The notes below the pieces were generated by a model. The model did not search any database. It was not told the origin of the DNA and saw only the letters and a list, made by a program, of their open reading frames with translations. Positions 44,636-55,504 of a stretch of 64,000 nucleotides of DNA are shown here, one piece after another (within the stretch, counting starts at the first letter, position 1; each line of letters opens with the position of its first letter). The DNA is from Carposina sasakii (Eukaryota; Arthropoda; Insecta; Lepidoptera; Carposinidae): NCBI GenBank assembly GCA_014607495.2, contig CP053173.1, positions 682,001 to 746,000 of the forward strand, written 5' to 3'. A program made the translations under genes and the position numbers.

Positions 44636-44830
44636 CAGGCAAGCAAGCATGCAGCATGCGAGTAAACATACAGCATGCAGCAGGCATGGTTTCTATCACG
44701 GCTCCGGCGCTGCGGGGCCCAGGCGGTCCCACGCGAGCTTATCGTCGCAGATGAATGTAACGCTCACCACCGCACCTTCGGCTTGCTGGCCTCAGCCGCG
44801 GCGGCGAGTGTTTACATTGCACTCTAGGGA
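44636..44830. other. GC- and CpG-rich island with possible exon
   Basis: Starts with GCATGCAGCATGC-type short repeats, then about 130 bases of GC-rich sequence in an AT-rich setting. On the minus strand 44699-44791 is open for 31 codons and includes VSVTFICDDKLAWDRLGP, which looks protein-like, with an AG just before it. A plus-strand frame (44568-44936) crosses the same bases. It may be an isolated exon, a promoter island or a piece of a processed gene. Confidence 0.35.
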
Positions 44831-44936
44831 TAGGGCAGACAAGACTGCGTGGAGTCGGGGTAAACTGAGTCGATTTAAATACTTTTTTTTATTTATCCAA
44901 ATTTTTGTTTTAAATAATGAAAGAAGAACTAATTAA

Positions 44937-46306
44937 TTGCATGAAATCGTATTTTGCCATGTCCATTGATTTATTGAAGTAAAAATCGATGTTTCAATTA
45001 TTTTGCAAACTGAAACTTACGATGAAACAAAAATATGGGTAACAAAATTTCGATGTAACATTATTTCGATAACATGAAAACAAATAACGATGAACTGTTT
45101 TTTTAGATAATATATATTCGAGGAAAAGAAATTGTGATGTAACCTAATTCTAGGATTTGTTAAATATTGTACTAAAAATTCTGCGAAACGGTTTATGGGT
45201 AATGAAAATCGTTGAAAGGAATTGCGATAAAATGATGGATTCCCTCTTCTCATACTTCCTCCACGGCTTGTACCTCCAAATCCATTAAAGGCTGTACACA
45301 ATTAATATCGAGTAATCAATTTGCTAATTTTCTCGTAGAAACGAATCGGTTTCGAGTGCTATTGTGGCGTGTAATTAATTTTGCTAACAATGTTATTATT
45401 TTGCGGAAGGGTTTCGGAATATTTAGCGACGTGTACCTACAGTACTGGGCGATAAATGTTGCGTATTCCATTATTTCTTTGTAAGGTGACTATCTCAGCT
45501 TGTTTCTACAGCATAGCGTTGTGTTCTAACTAAGATTGATGTATTTGTGTCCGAAAACTGGGAAACGGGACTTTACCGGCTAAGTGGTGAATTGTGGGTG
45601 TGTAATTTGCACACTTTTGCCCATTTTTTGGATAAAAATGATAACTGATCTTTACGTCAGAGTTCATCTAAATACGCTCAGCCGTTTTAGTATGATAAAA
45701 AAATTTACGAAAACTTTCAAAATCATAATTTGTAAATATTTGGCAACATTAAATGTTGCTAGTCTGTAAATACCCTAAATAATTTAATATAAAGGGTTGT
45801 AAATACAAATTAATATTGATGTTGAAATATTAAAGGATGGCGGTTTAAACAAGCATAGCTTTACACAAATAAATAAATACCTACAATTTAAATAATAATC
45901 GCATCAAGACAAAGCATTTTTTCCAAAATTACTCGTAGTTTGTCGCTTATACATGCGTGATACCTTTTTGTTCTATGCTATACAGACACACAGTATTATA
46001 TAAAAGAAATGTGATTATTTCACAAAGTCAGCAGTTTTCTCAACTACGTTTAAACTCTACTGAAATTTACATGACAATGCAGTTGGCACGAACGTGCTAG
46101 TTTTCGTATGGAATTTTCAGTTTATTTCTAAGCCCCGAACAAAACACTATCTCTTCAGTATTTTTTTACACTTTGCGAAAAGCACATTCAGAATTAAGAT
46201 GAATTATATTTTTTACTACCTATGTTACATAAATTATAAGTTTTATCAAAACCCGTACAGCAGTTTTCGCAGCAGTTTTATTGTTTTTATTGAATTTTCT
46301 TTATTT
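44937..46306. other. 1.4 kb with no supported gene
   Basis: Short frames on both strands (45017-45301, 45584-45769, 46094-46414) lack motifs. Confidence 0.4.
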
Positions 46307-46448
46307 GATCCAGCTGGGACAGATGTAAATGATAGAGATATAGCTTATCGCCTGAGAGAATGCCCGAGATCCTTAGTCGACTCTTACGACATGCACGGAA
46401 AGAGATGCAGCTGATGTATTCTAGTGAAGCCCCGCATCAGAACAGGGT
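46307..46448 (-). repeat. Family A repeat, 5' half
   Basis: ATCGCCTGAGAGAATGCCCG to AAGCCCCGCATCAGAACAGG. Confidence 0.75.
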
Positions 46449-46735
46449 TTTTTCGTTAGGGTAAAAACAAACGAGTCGAGTCGACTTGTCACTTGCCCGA
46501 TCCATGTGGAATTCCGGTAGCGATTCGCCGAGTTTTTGATTGGTACCGCGAACGAGTACAACGTCTAGTTGTCGGTATTGATTCCGAAAACGAGTTTTGG
46601 AAGGTTTTAACATGAATTTTCATTTTCTTTTTTGACTAGGCGTTGGGTAACTGTGAATTCTAGGACTTTTTTTATGGTCCGTAGGCAACGTTTGTAGCCT
46701 GAGTTATCGTGACATGTATATTAATTTGTCTATCT

Positions 46736-46960
46736 ATAATGGCCGATTGGTGTAGCAGGTAGTGACCCTGCCTGCGACGCCATAGGTTCTGGGTTCCAAT
46801 CCCGGTAGGTGCAAACATTGATATGATGAATGTTTGTTTCCGAGTCATGGATGTTTCTATACTTATCTATGTATTCATATACCGTTACTTAGTACCCACG
46901 ACACAAGACCTTAGGGATCTTAATGTGGGACTAAGTTAATGTGTTGTGAAGTGAATGAAT
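46736..46960 (+). mobile_element. tRNA-derived SINE (third family)
   Basis: Head GGCCGATTGGTGTAGCAGGT (box A) and GGTTCTGGGTTCCAATCCCG (box B), body with GTTTCCGAGTCATGGATG and ACAAGACCTTAGGGATCTT. Relatives: 43300-43445 (-), 55070-55205 (+), 58590-58720 (+). Confidence 0.75.
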
Positions 46961-47039
46961 ATTTATTTATTCATCTATCAATAACATATCTTGTCACCAA
47001 CTTCTTCACGAAATTAAAAATTTATTTATTTCTGATACC

Positions 47040-47098
47040 GTTAAGCCATTTTCGAGTTTTAGCGGAACGAATCCGCTAAAACTCTAAAATGGCTTAAC
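47040..47098. ncRNA. Near-perfect 27-bp hairpin with 5-base loop
   Basis: Arms 47040-47066 (starting GTTAAGCCATTTTCGAGTTT) and 47072-47098 pair at 26 of 27 positions. The loop ACGAA is too short for a typical animal microRNA, so a tiny palindromic insertion or a source of double-stranded RNA is more likely. Confidence 0.4.
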
Positions 47099-47518
47099 CG
47101 TATTGAATAAAACTTTATGTTTATGATCTGGTAGGTTCATGGAAGTTATAAGACCTTACTATTTGTATAGGGTTTCAACAAATAAAGTTGCTGATGAGCT
47201 ACAAGCATAACACCCTTCTTTGATTGTCGGGTAAAAAGGAAAACTAATATATATTGCGCAAAAAATAACGAAAAATATGCTTTAGCCTCCGGAAATTAAC
47301 CTGAGTTGTAAACAAATAATTTTTTTAAAACGAAAAACCGACTTCCTCCCAAAACTCGAGCTTACTAAAGTAAAATTTAACTAAAGGGCAAATATATATT
47401 GCGTTAAGCCGTGTACGAAGTTTAGGAGGCATAATATTGTCAGATTTATATAATTTTTATATAAAATAGGCCACATGACAAAAGAGAAAAAGGACTAGGC
47501 TTCGAAACTTTACGTCTG
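47099..47518. other. No gene seen
   Basis: AT-rich spacer. Confidence 0.35.
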
Positions 47519-48225
47519 ACAATATGATGATTATGATGATAATGATGACCTCCGACCAATTTCGGTCATGGCGACCACTTCTACTCCTAGATATTACTAA
47601 GTTGGCGTTCATGCGCTCGGTGATGGCTTACATTTACATAGCCAATCTTCGCCCTGAACGCCCGCGCACACAGAGGACAGGTTAGTGCGCCATTATTGTA
47701 TTATAGATAATGGCAGCAGGAGGACGAGTCTTTAGTTCATCACGTTTAGCGTCAAGGTCAGCTTGACGCTGCTCCTCGAACTCGTGTACTTGCTTTATCA
47801 CCGTCCTGCGCCACTCTGGTCGTTGTGCTGACAAAACTTCCCATTTAGATGGATCTATATTGCATCTCTTCATCTCTTTTCTGAACATCTTTGTATCTGA
47901 GGAGTTGCCCGCCGCGTTTCCGCTTGCCCTCCTCTAGTTTAGAAAAGAAGATGCTCTTAGCCAATCTCTCCTCCGCCATACGAGACACATGACCGCACCA
48001 CCGAAGCTGCAGACGCATTAAGTAGGCCTCAATGGCACTTACATTGGCTCTTCGCAATACTTCGGTATTACGCACTCGGTTGGACCATCTGATTCTCATG
48101 ATGGATCGGAGACACTTGAGGTGGAATCGATCCAGAGTGCGTATGTGGCGACGGTACATGCACCACGCCTCGGAGGAATATAAGAGATTTGGCAGCACAA
48201 CAGCCATGTACACACTTATTTAAGC
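47519..48225 (-). mobile_element. LINE (RTE-like), 5'-truncated with 3' UTR
   Basis: Minus-strand element: ORF end, then a 3' UTR with GCCAATCTTCGCCCTGAACG and CCTCCGACC-type sequence, then a degenerate (ATC)n tail at about 47520-47550. Confidence 0.7.
47682..48213 (-). pseudogene. LINE ORF C-terminal remnant (frameshifted)
   Basis: Reads [56 protein letters not shown] and [10 protein letters not shown], the well-known post-RT region of such LINEs, then LLRYKDV. Near 47885 the frame shifts and continues as [29 protein letters not shown] and DAKRDELKTRPP to the stop at 47682. An in-frame stop lies just upstream of the first block, so the copy is a truncated relic. Confidence 0.8.
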
Positions 48226-48230
48226 AACAT

Positions 48231-48292
48231 ATAAGTACACTCCTTCTTCCTGCCCTGTTCCCAATCATTTGGGGTCGGTGCAATATGTAGGT
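48231..48292 (-). mobile_element. SINE tail fragment (second family)
   Basis: TTCTTCCTGCCCTGTTCCCA and GGTCGGTGCAATATGT match the 3' end of 38421-38697. Confidence 0.55.
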
Positions 48293-48429
48293 ACTCTTTT
48301 TTCATTCATCCCTATTATCCGTCATCTCGTTATTCTCATGTCTACCTCTTCCTCTATAACCATCTTACTTCGGACACGGCTTAACGCAACATATAATTTA
48401 ATGACTTAACACAATTATCTTCATCTTCA

Positions 48430-48485
48430 TAAGCCTATTGCAGTCCATTACTGGACGTAGGCCCCCCCCTGCCATAGGGGGATTT
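48430..48485 (-). mobile_element. LINE 3'-tail fragment
   Basis: AGCCTATTGCAGTCCATTAC and TGGACGTAGGCCCCCC. Confidence 0.55.
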
Positions 48486-48524
48486 TGTTACTAAAAAGTT
48501 CCACTATCTGTTTTTCGGCGGCTC

Positions 48525-48830
48525 CATCATCAGACCCTCGTTTCCTTTATATTATGTGTAGCTGACCAAAATTCTCTATAAAAATCTAAAAACGGACTAC
48601 TCGTGCCTTTTATATTTGAGGATATCCCTAGATTCCTTAGAGATTCCATCATCAGATGTTATGTTTTATATGTAGGTGATCAAAACGCTCAGTAAAAGTA
48701 TAAAAACAGACTACATGTGCCTACAATATTCGAGGATTGCCCTCGATTTCTCCAAGATCCCATCATCAGATCCTGATATGGTGAATATGGGACCAACCTG
48801 GAAGTATACCATGACCAACTATAAAAAAAA
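48525..48830 (+). repeat. Tandem repeat, period about 114-121 bases
   Basis: Units start at 48525, 48646 and 48760 (partial). Shared blocks include ATATGTAG-TGA-CAAAA, TAAAAACGGACTAC-like and TTCGAGGAT-like sequence, at clearly less than full identity. Confidence 0.6.
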
Positions 48831-48876
48831 AATTTGAAATCGGTTCATAAATGACGGAGTTCTGAGGTAACACACA

Positions 48877-48917
48877 TAAAAAAAAATAATAATAATAATA
48901 ATAAAAAAAAAAAAAAA
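48877..48917. repeat. (AAT)n and poly(A) tract
   Basis: About six AAT units flanked by A-runs. Confidence 0.85.
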
Positions 48918-48962
48918 CATACAGACGAATTGATAACCTCTCTTTTTGAAGTCGGTTAAAAA

Positions 48963-49554
48963 CGTGAGATATAATAAAAACTCCGCAAAACCTACTGAGA
49001 ATTGTGCTGTATAATAAATTGAGTCATTTAGGTTAGCCGACCAAAGAGGGAAAAAAGAGATAATTAGTTAAGCCAGTTTTGTGTAGGGATATCAAAATTA
49101 AAGAACATACACGTTACAAAAAATATTCATACTTACTAAAGATTCCATAAAAATGCTCAATTTAATAAAATTAAAATAGTATTCAGTATTTACAATACAA
49201 AACCTAGACATTTCAATGTGGGACAATATTTTTCTAAAATTACTATATATTCACTTTACTACCTAGGCGTATACGTACCAATTTATGGACCTGCTTTTAA
49301 CAGAAAAAAAACTAAACCATTCAATTACAAGTGTAAATACAATCGCTATTTAATCAACTAGGTGCGCCTAAGCAAACAAACAAACATATAAATAAACGCA
49401 AAAACTACAGTGAAAAACATTGCTCTAACTTTAGACTTTATTACCGAATAATATTAAGACTCTATGTCGTTTGTGAAGTTGCAACAAAGAGTACAGTCAT
49501 CACCATAAATTGTTATATTTTATAATTGTTATTCTTTATTGCACACAAATCAAA
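48963..49554. other. No gene seen
   Basis: AT-rich spacer. Confidence 0.35.
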
Positions 49555-49660
49555 TTAAAAATATGCGCCAGAAGGAGGGATAATTATTTTTTTCAAGTGT
49601 ACGTAAATACGAGTATAAATGCAATCGAGCTTGACAAGTGTCATTAGATTCGTCTGTCGT
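49555..49660 (+). repeat. Family C repeat, diverged
   Basis: GCGCCAGAAGGAGGGATAAT and a later GTGTCATTAGATTCG. Confidence 0.5.
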
Positions 49661-49758
49661 AAGAGTGACACTGGGAAAAATTTCTACGCAATCTGGTTTT
49701 GTTCTTTAAGTAATTCAATGTATTATTATTAACGTTCGGAGTTATAGTTTTGACATAT

Positions 49759-50023
49759 ACAGGGTGTAACAAAAAGGGTATGTTAAGCGAAAAGCTACGT
49801 ACATAGCCCACTGTAGAGGACCTATCCACAAAATTTAAGACTCGAAATCACATGTTTATTTTTCCCGATAGTATGGAGAATTTTTAAATGTCTCAAGAAT
49901 TTTCATACAATCTTGAAAAAAAAAACATGTGATTTCGACTATCCAATTTTGTGGATAGGTTCTTGACAGTGGGTTTTTTACGTAGCTTTTCGCTTAACAT
50001 ACCCTTTTTGTTACACCCTGTAT
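49759..50023. mobile_element. Foldback MITE, family D
   Basis: ACAGGGTGTAACAAAAAGGG and its perfect complement at 50003-50022, closely related to the 24123 copy. Confidence 0.85.
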
Positions 50024-50104
50024 ATATTATAAAGTAAGCTTTCTCTCTCATTTATCAGGTACTCGAGATCATAGACAAAATATATGTTGCACAAAAGACG
50101 AGTA

Positions 50105-50230
50105 CAGAACTCATGGCTGTTCAATCAGGCGTTGACTTGTCACTGATCTTATACGTTTGACCCTGCTCTGCGATCTCTTCATGTTCCTGCAGGTATAGCT
50201 ACCCCATTTTCGACTATGTATGTATGTAAA
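50105..50230 (+). repeat. Family A repeat, 3' half
   Basis: GACTTGTCACTGATCTTATA, GTTCCTGCAGGTATAGCTAC and a (TATG)n tail. Confidence 0.6.
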
Positions 50231-51540
50231 AACCATAGACATCTGTCGGCGACTGTACTGTCGTAGAGAAACGGCATCGCGTGTACTGATTAAAGTTTGC
50301 TCTGAGATCTGATTGCGCATTTTCCTTAGACTGCGCCTCTCGCCTGGCTGCGTGTAGGGTGACCATTTATTGTGATATGCTATAGAAGTTGACCTCAATT
50401 TTGAAAAGGAAGGTAATAGATGTATGTATATGTTTTAGACTAACCTAGGTTGGTTAAATCAGAAAAAGTCTCTCTGAAGGAAAAATTGTTGGTAGTTCTA
50501 GTGGTTTTTTTATAGAAACTGACTTTCGAGAGATTTTAGAATTGCCTACAAATAAATTAATATATAATGTACATCAGTTCACATACACGCGTTCGCTATA
50601 AATAACATAAATTTAAAATAAACATTTTCATAATTCCAGCAACATAAAGTGATATTGCAAAGATAACTGAAGGAATGCAGACAGAAAATCTATCCAATCT
50701 ATCCTAACTTATTTAAATTCATGGCCACATGAAATTTAAGGAGATATCTCGATCTAGGTTCAATCGCTAGGAGCTGACGGGTGCAGCAAATATACCGGTT
50801 TTTGGTTTTATCGGTTAAAAAAATTGCTACACTAAGGAATATATGGCTTTTGCGTCTTTTTAGCTGAATAGTAGATGTCATGTAAGCTATCAACATAGAG
50901 GTTATTGGGAACGAAGAATAAAACTAATTTTAAATACTTTCGCTATATTTTCGAGCCCGCAAAGAATTTTAGGTTATCATTTACGTATAAATCATTTCAG
51001 ATTAATAATAAAACAAAATTATTCACTACAGTAAAATTAAGTTTTCAATACAACATATGCTAACCAACAGTATAATTCCAGATCAATGAAGATAAAATCA
51101 ATACGGTCAGCAAAAGATCGGTCAAACAAATATAAACAACCACAAATAGAAAACATATATAAACTTCAAAATTAAACCCAAAAACATATAAAACGTGAGC
51201 ACACTTGAAAGTTTGTCCATCACGCTTGCTCCAGTTCAGGAAACTTTAAATTTATTTTATTCCTTTGTTGATTCTAAAGCTCACAGTTACTGTTACTACT
51301 TTTCAAAAAGAATTTATCTCGTTTCTCTAAGATATTATCTTTCATTTCTCGCTCTTTACCATTCATTAATTCAACATTATCCAAAATATAAGTAAGTAAG
51401 TAATAGGTATGTTCATAAAACTTGTTATGTTATAGTGATGCAGTCTATAAAAAAACCTTGAAACTGGTATCTCTGGAATCGGTATTTAACAAAACCGTTA
51501 AAATACCAGTAGCTAGCAATATCAGGTCAAGAGTACCCTA
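50231..51540. other. 1.3 kb with no supported gene
   Basis: Minus-strand frame 50111-50398 partly overlaps the repeat and shows no motif. Confidence 0.4.
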
Positions 51541-51840
51541 AACCGACGAGCGTGCATGAAGAATATCATGAAAGTAGAGGAAGCGAAAGAGGTGTGTCAG
51601 GATCGTAGCAAATGGAGATCCGTGATCTCTGCCTACCCCTCCGGGAAAGAGGCGTGATTATTATGTGCCTCGGGAAGCACGTAAAACCGTTGGTCCTGCG
51701 CCTGATCTCTCTCCGGTCGTGAGAGTGAGTGAATAGAGAGTGCATCTGTGTTTGCGCACACACTTGTGCACTATAATATCTCCTTCGTACCTGGTCAACC
51801 TCCGTAGGGATTGGTCGCCTTGGCCGATATACGGTCCGAG
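51541..51840 (+). mobile_element. LINE C-terminal and 3' UTR remnant
   Basis: The frame CMKNIMKVEEAKEVCQDRSK then WRSVISAYPSGKEA and stop (51559-51656) is the end of an RTE-like ORF. It is followed by CGGGAAGCACGTAAAACCGT and other common lepidopteran 3' sequence. Confidence 0.6.
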
Positions 51841-51959
51841 ATCATCATCAATATTGTCTATCCGAACAAAATCATAAGAATAACATTCATCAACGTTTTA
51901 TATCCTATTCATTGTATTGACAAAATATAGATATGGCGTCAATGTTATTTTCTTCATTC

Positions 51960-52095
51960 AATCGGACGATCTCTCAGGCGATGAGCTAGCAACTGATCTT
52001 TCACATCAGGCCCCGACACTAAACATGGCTGTAGGACGTTATTCGAAATCTTGTAGTTATTATTATTATTCCGGGAACACAACCGAGTGTATCAT
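51960..52095 (+). repeat. Family A repeat, 3' half
   Basis: CTCTCAGGCGATGAGCTAGC to TTCCGGGAACACAACCGAG, with a (TTA)n patch in place of the GGCTACC landmark. Confidence 0.6.
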
Positions 52096-52543
52096 GTTTG
52101 TATTATTTTATCATGTTACTCCTATAAGTGATCTTGAGACATTTTTTGCATATCTCAGATTTAATTTTCAATTGTTTTCATACAAAATTTCAAATTAGGA
52201 ATAATTAAATCCGAGATTCTTCTTGAACGAACGCTCGTATTGAAATTGGCCGTAAATGTCAGGCTTAAGACTCCGAAATATAAGATTAATTTCGCTTATC
52301 TATTCCGTCGATTGTCGCCATATCAAAAATTATCCAATATAGATGGATGCTCGCTTATTTTTAACTGTAGATCTTTGTTGTTTAAGAAGTTCTTTATTAA
52401 AGTTATTAGGTTTTTACTACGCAGTACAAGAACAATTTAAGTACTAAGTGAATTCATATTAAATTCTACGACTACACGCCCGTTACTTTATATTGCAGCA
52501 TTATTATTTATTACATTATTATCAGTAAAACTTATTAATACCA
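52096..52543. other. No gene seen
   Basis: AT-rich spacer. Confidence 0.35.
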
Positions 52544-52779
52544 TGAACGTATAAAGAACAACGTAATGCTGTCACTGCACAGATTGAAGCACCGAAATGG
52601 CGGCGCGTTGGGCATGTGTGCGTATTTTCCAGTAGGCGCCGAGCTTACTGTAGTTTGTATGTGGGGGTGGATAACGCGTCAATACACATCCCTACTCCAT
52701 GGAATATCGTTACCGAGCTTACTATGAATGCTTTACTCTGTGTAGTCACAACACTCTGTCCGTTATCTTTATACGTTCA
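52544..52779. mobile_element. MITE, family G (236 bp)
   Basis: TGAACGTATAAAGAACAACG at the left and GTTATCTTTATACGTTCA at the right, highly similar to 7053-7293 throughout. Confidence 0.75.
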
Positions 52780-53091
52780 TGATTAATATTAATAACCGAT
52801 ATATTTATGACTACTTTATTACGATACTGCAATAACTTTTTTTAAATGTACCTACTAACTTAAAATCTATCAACATTAGAACAATCTTAAAACAGAACGG
52901 ACGCTGGCGTACGCGTAGGTGTAAGCTACGTATTGATAGCGGTGCCGTCATGTAGGAGCCAGCATAGGACAAAGACAGCGGTCTTGACGGTACCGACATG
53001 TGTAAAGTTCAAGCCTAGAAAACCATAGATGACGGTACGACCTCAATTAGATTCTATGGACGGACGTAGCCGAGTGACCGAGTAGGATAAA

Positions 53092-53212
53092 TTTGATGCT
53101 GTCTCTACCATGATCAAGAAAGATAGCATGAACTCTGTGTATGTGTACATGCCAAAAGCCAAATAAACGATCTATCTAACTTTATCCTTCAGATAGACAT
53201 TTGGAAAAATTT
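53092..53212. repeat. Family H palindromic element, diverged
   Basis: GATGCTGTCTCTACCATGAT facing AAGATAGCATGAACT, then CAGATAGACATTTGGAAAAA as in 6945-7045. Confidence 0.5.
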
Positions 53213-53352
53213 ACCCTTAACATAGTTAATCTGCCAGTTAACTCTAATCCGCAAATTACAATCCCTTGCTCGACTCACCTCATTGATTGGCAACACTTGA
53301 TTAGTTTTATCGTTTAATACCTCCAGCCGCTGCCTGCCTCTGCCGCAGTTAA

Positions 53353-53387
53353 TCAGTATTTGCATCGGACCGTGAACCGATCGGACA
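53353..53387 (+). promoter_or_regulatory. Possible Inr/DPE core promoter of the serine protease
   Basis: An insect-type initiator TCAGT (A at 53355) has a DPE-like GGACA about 28-32 bases downstream, and no TATA box is seen. The transcript would have a 5' leader of only 45 bases. Motif match only. Confidence 0.25.
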
Positions 53388-53400
53388 TTTTTGATTAGAA

Positions 53401-54309
53401 ATGTTATTAACGACATACATATTTGCGCTCTGCATAGCTATTATTTCCTCAGTTGGCAGAAAAGCGTTTGAGGCGTGCAGAGCATATGGCCAAACCATGC
53501 TCGAATGCCACAACATTTTATACCCAAGCTCAAGAATTAGAGTGCCCGTGGACTATCTGCTGTATCCTCACATGGTGTTGATAGGATTCAAGAAAAGTGA
53601 TCACGACGAACCAGATTTTAAGTGTGGTGCAACCTTAATCAGTAACCATTGGGTTTTAACAGCAGCGCATTGTATCGAAGACCCTGGAAGTGGACCGGCA
53701 GCAGTTTTACGCTTAGGTATTGCAACGTTTGAATTTGATGAAGTCGAAGATTTGGCACAAGATAGGAATATCTCTAAAATAATTGCACATCCGTTGTATT
53801 CTCCACCATCGAAATATCATGACATAGCGTTGATGAAAGTTAATGTACCATTTATATTGAGTAGAGATATAAGAATAGCATGTCTGTCTCAAGATGATAA
53901 AGATATAAGAGATACAAAATTGACAGCTATAGGTTTTGGAACAACAGTCGCTGGAGTAGCAGATGGCAGTCAGACTCTAATGAAAGTAGACGTTGATGTG
54001 ATTGACAATAAGATTTGTAACAAATCCATGAAGGCTCTGATTAAACGAAAGATTTTAGCTGGGGGGATAGTTGAAGACCAGCTGTGTGCAGGGGATTACG
54101 AAAATGGTGGAAAGGATACATGTCAAGGAGACTCGGGTGGACCTTTACAGGTTATGGAAGAGAAAGTGGACTGCATCAAGACTTTTCCCCTGCACAAAGT
54201 GGTTGGTGTGACGTCTTTTGGTCGAGATTGTGGAAGAAAATTTTCCCCTGGAGTTTATACTAGAGTTTCCAGATATATCGAGTGGATAGAAAGCATTGTT
54301 TGGCCTTAG
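53401..54309 (+). CDS. Secreted trypsin-like serine protease (S1A)
   Basis: 302 residues, intronless. A hydrophobic signal peptide (about 1-18) leads a short pro-region with two Cys (26, 36), then an S1 peptidase domain. His90 is in TAAHC, Asp141 in DIALMKV and Ser245 in GDSGGP. Asp239, six residues before the Ser, predicts cleavage after Arg or Lys. Cys161 could tie the domain to the pro-region, as in snake/persephone-like immune proteases, whose YPHMV motif is also present (55-59). Unlike them it has no IVGG activation site: the matching stretch reads SSRIRVPVDYLLYPHM, where only R45-I46 or R47-V48 could be cut. Two N-glycosylation sequons (N123, N207). It could be a secreted defence or developmental protease, or poorly activatable. 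The lack of introns suggests a retrocopy. Start: first ATG before the signal peptide. Confidence 0.9.
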   Translation: MLLTTYIFALCIAIISSVGRKAFEACRAYGQTMLECHNILYPSSRIRVPVDYLLYPHMVLIGFKKSDHDEPDFKCGATLISNHWVLTAAHCIEDPGSGPAAVLRLGIATFEFDEVEDLAQDRNISKIIAHPLYSPPSKYHDIALMKVNVPFILSRDIRIACLSQDDKDIRDTKLTAIGFGTTVAGVADGSQTLMKVDVDVIDNKICNKSMKALIKRKILAGGIVEDQLCAGDYENGGKDTCQGDSGGPLQVMEEKVDCIKTFPLHKVVGVTSFGRDCGRKFSPGVYTRVSRYIEWIESIVWP

Positions 54310-54356
54310 TGTTTTAGTATAAACGAAGTCTAAGTAATTGAACAAATTGCATGTCT

Positions 54357-54362
54357 ATTAAA
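54357..54362 (+). terminator. Variant polyadenylation signal of the protease
   Basis: ATTAAA 48 bases after the stop codon is the first polyadenylation-like hexamer downstream. Confidence 0.4.
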
Positions 54363-55069
54363 ATATTTGCGATCAATTTAGAGTTTCAATTACTTGTCTC
54401 ATAATTCAGTCTTAAATAATTTTAGAAAAACATGTTTAATTTGAATCCTATTTAACAAGCTAAGATAAAAAACGTGGTAACTTAGCAACGTAAACAAAAC
54501 TGCCACCTTACCTAATGCAAAGTGCCTCAAACAAAGCCCTAAAGCTGTTTATGGCATGTACATTCTTAGAATTAAAATTACCCTCTCAACAAAAAGAAAC
54601 AAAATACCGAGAAAAAACCGTTGAGAAAGAACGCAAAATGGCCGACAATAAGAACTCCCGTGACCTAGAAACGCATTCAAATTTCTCCCGACTTACCAAC
54701 TATTTCTCTTATGAAATATATTCCGGTAAAAGGATAACTGCCTCACCTGAAACAAAGGGAAGGTTTTCGTTAAAAAAACATAGACTCAAGCGTAAATATT
54801 TGGAAGATACAGTGTTCCGTAGGTAGACAAAAAAACTGTTTTAAATGCTAAATCAATTTTCAGAGTGCATTGATAAGATTTTTATTTATTAGTATTTTTC
54901 TTTTGACTGCCTTTTAATTTGTTACATTGCAGTGCATACGTTTGATATCTACCAATCAAATTCATTGACATGATAGACCAATGAATATGATGGTGGTATC
55001 ACGCATCCGTATCAACGTCAAGTAGCACTAGTAGAGAGGCAGCCAGAACCTAGTCTAAGATATAAACAC
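54363..55069. other. Spacer with an unsupported ORF
   Basis: A 103-codon, Lys/Arg-rich frame at 54515-54826 has no recognised domain and could be chance. Confidence 0.35.
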
Positions 55070-55205
55070 GCAACGGTTTTGTATACATACGAGTACATAT
55101 TAGAGATTAACGAATATCAAAGTTGTTTAACGAGTCATAGATGCTTCTATATTTATACAAAATCGCTGCTTACACAAAGCCTCCGGGATCTTAGTGCGGA
55201 ACTAG
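55070..55205 (+). mobile_element. SINE relic (third family), body only
   Basis: CGAGTCATAGATGCTTCTAT and CTCCGGGATCTTAGTGCGGA match the body of 46736-46960. Confidence 0.5.
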
Positions 55206-55504
55206 TTAATGCTGTTGCGAACAGAATATTTATTGCACGGCGGAACCCCAAAAATTGCGTCATTTTCACCCAGGACCAAGCGAAATTCATGCAAATGTCA
55301 CTTTAGGGAAAGGGCCTGGTGTTTTTCCACTGTTTTGTGAAATAGCCCTAATGTTATGATGTGTACAGCAACATTTACGTGGTGTACTGATGTTGTGCTT
55401 TTTATTTTCTTTTCTCTGTTCTTGAGTAGGTTTTTTACTTGGTCGAAATATGTACATACAGCAAGAGTAAAAAAGTTAAATCTAGAGGCCAGATGTAGAA
55501 GGTT

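Larger units (their letters stand above)
48490..48962 (+). mobile_element. Repeat element with internal tandem array, ends in AAGTCGGTTAAAA
   Basis: The end (AACCTCTCTTTTTGAAGTCG followed by GTTAAAAA) and GAAATCGGTTCATAAATGAC are common in lepidopteran interspersed repeats. Inside lie two complete and one partial units of about 114-121 bases, each starting CCATCATCAGA. Confidence 0.6.

Noticed and set aside
9199..50023. A CRISPR-like or regularly spaced array from the recurring family D elements
   Set aside because: Copies are tens of kilobases apart and are transposon foldbacks; there is no spacer-repeat organisation.
54515..54826. 103-codon ORF downstream of the protease
   Set aside because: Low-complexity Lys/Arg-rich product, no domain and no promoter or splice evidence; kept only as a remark.
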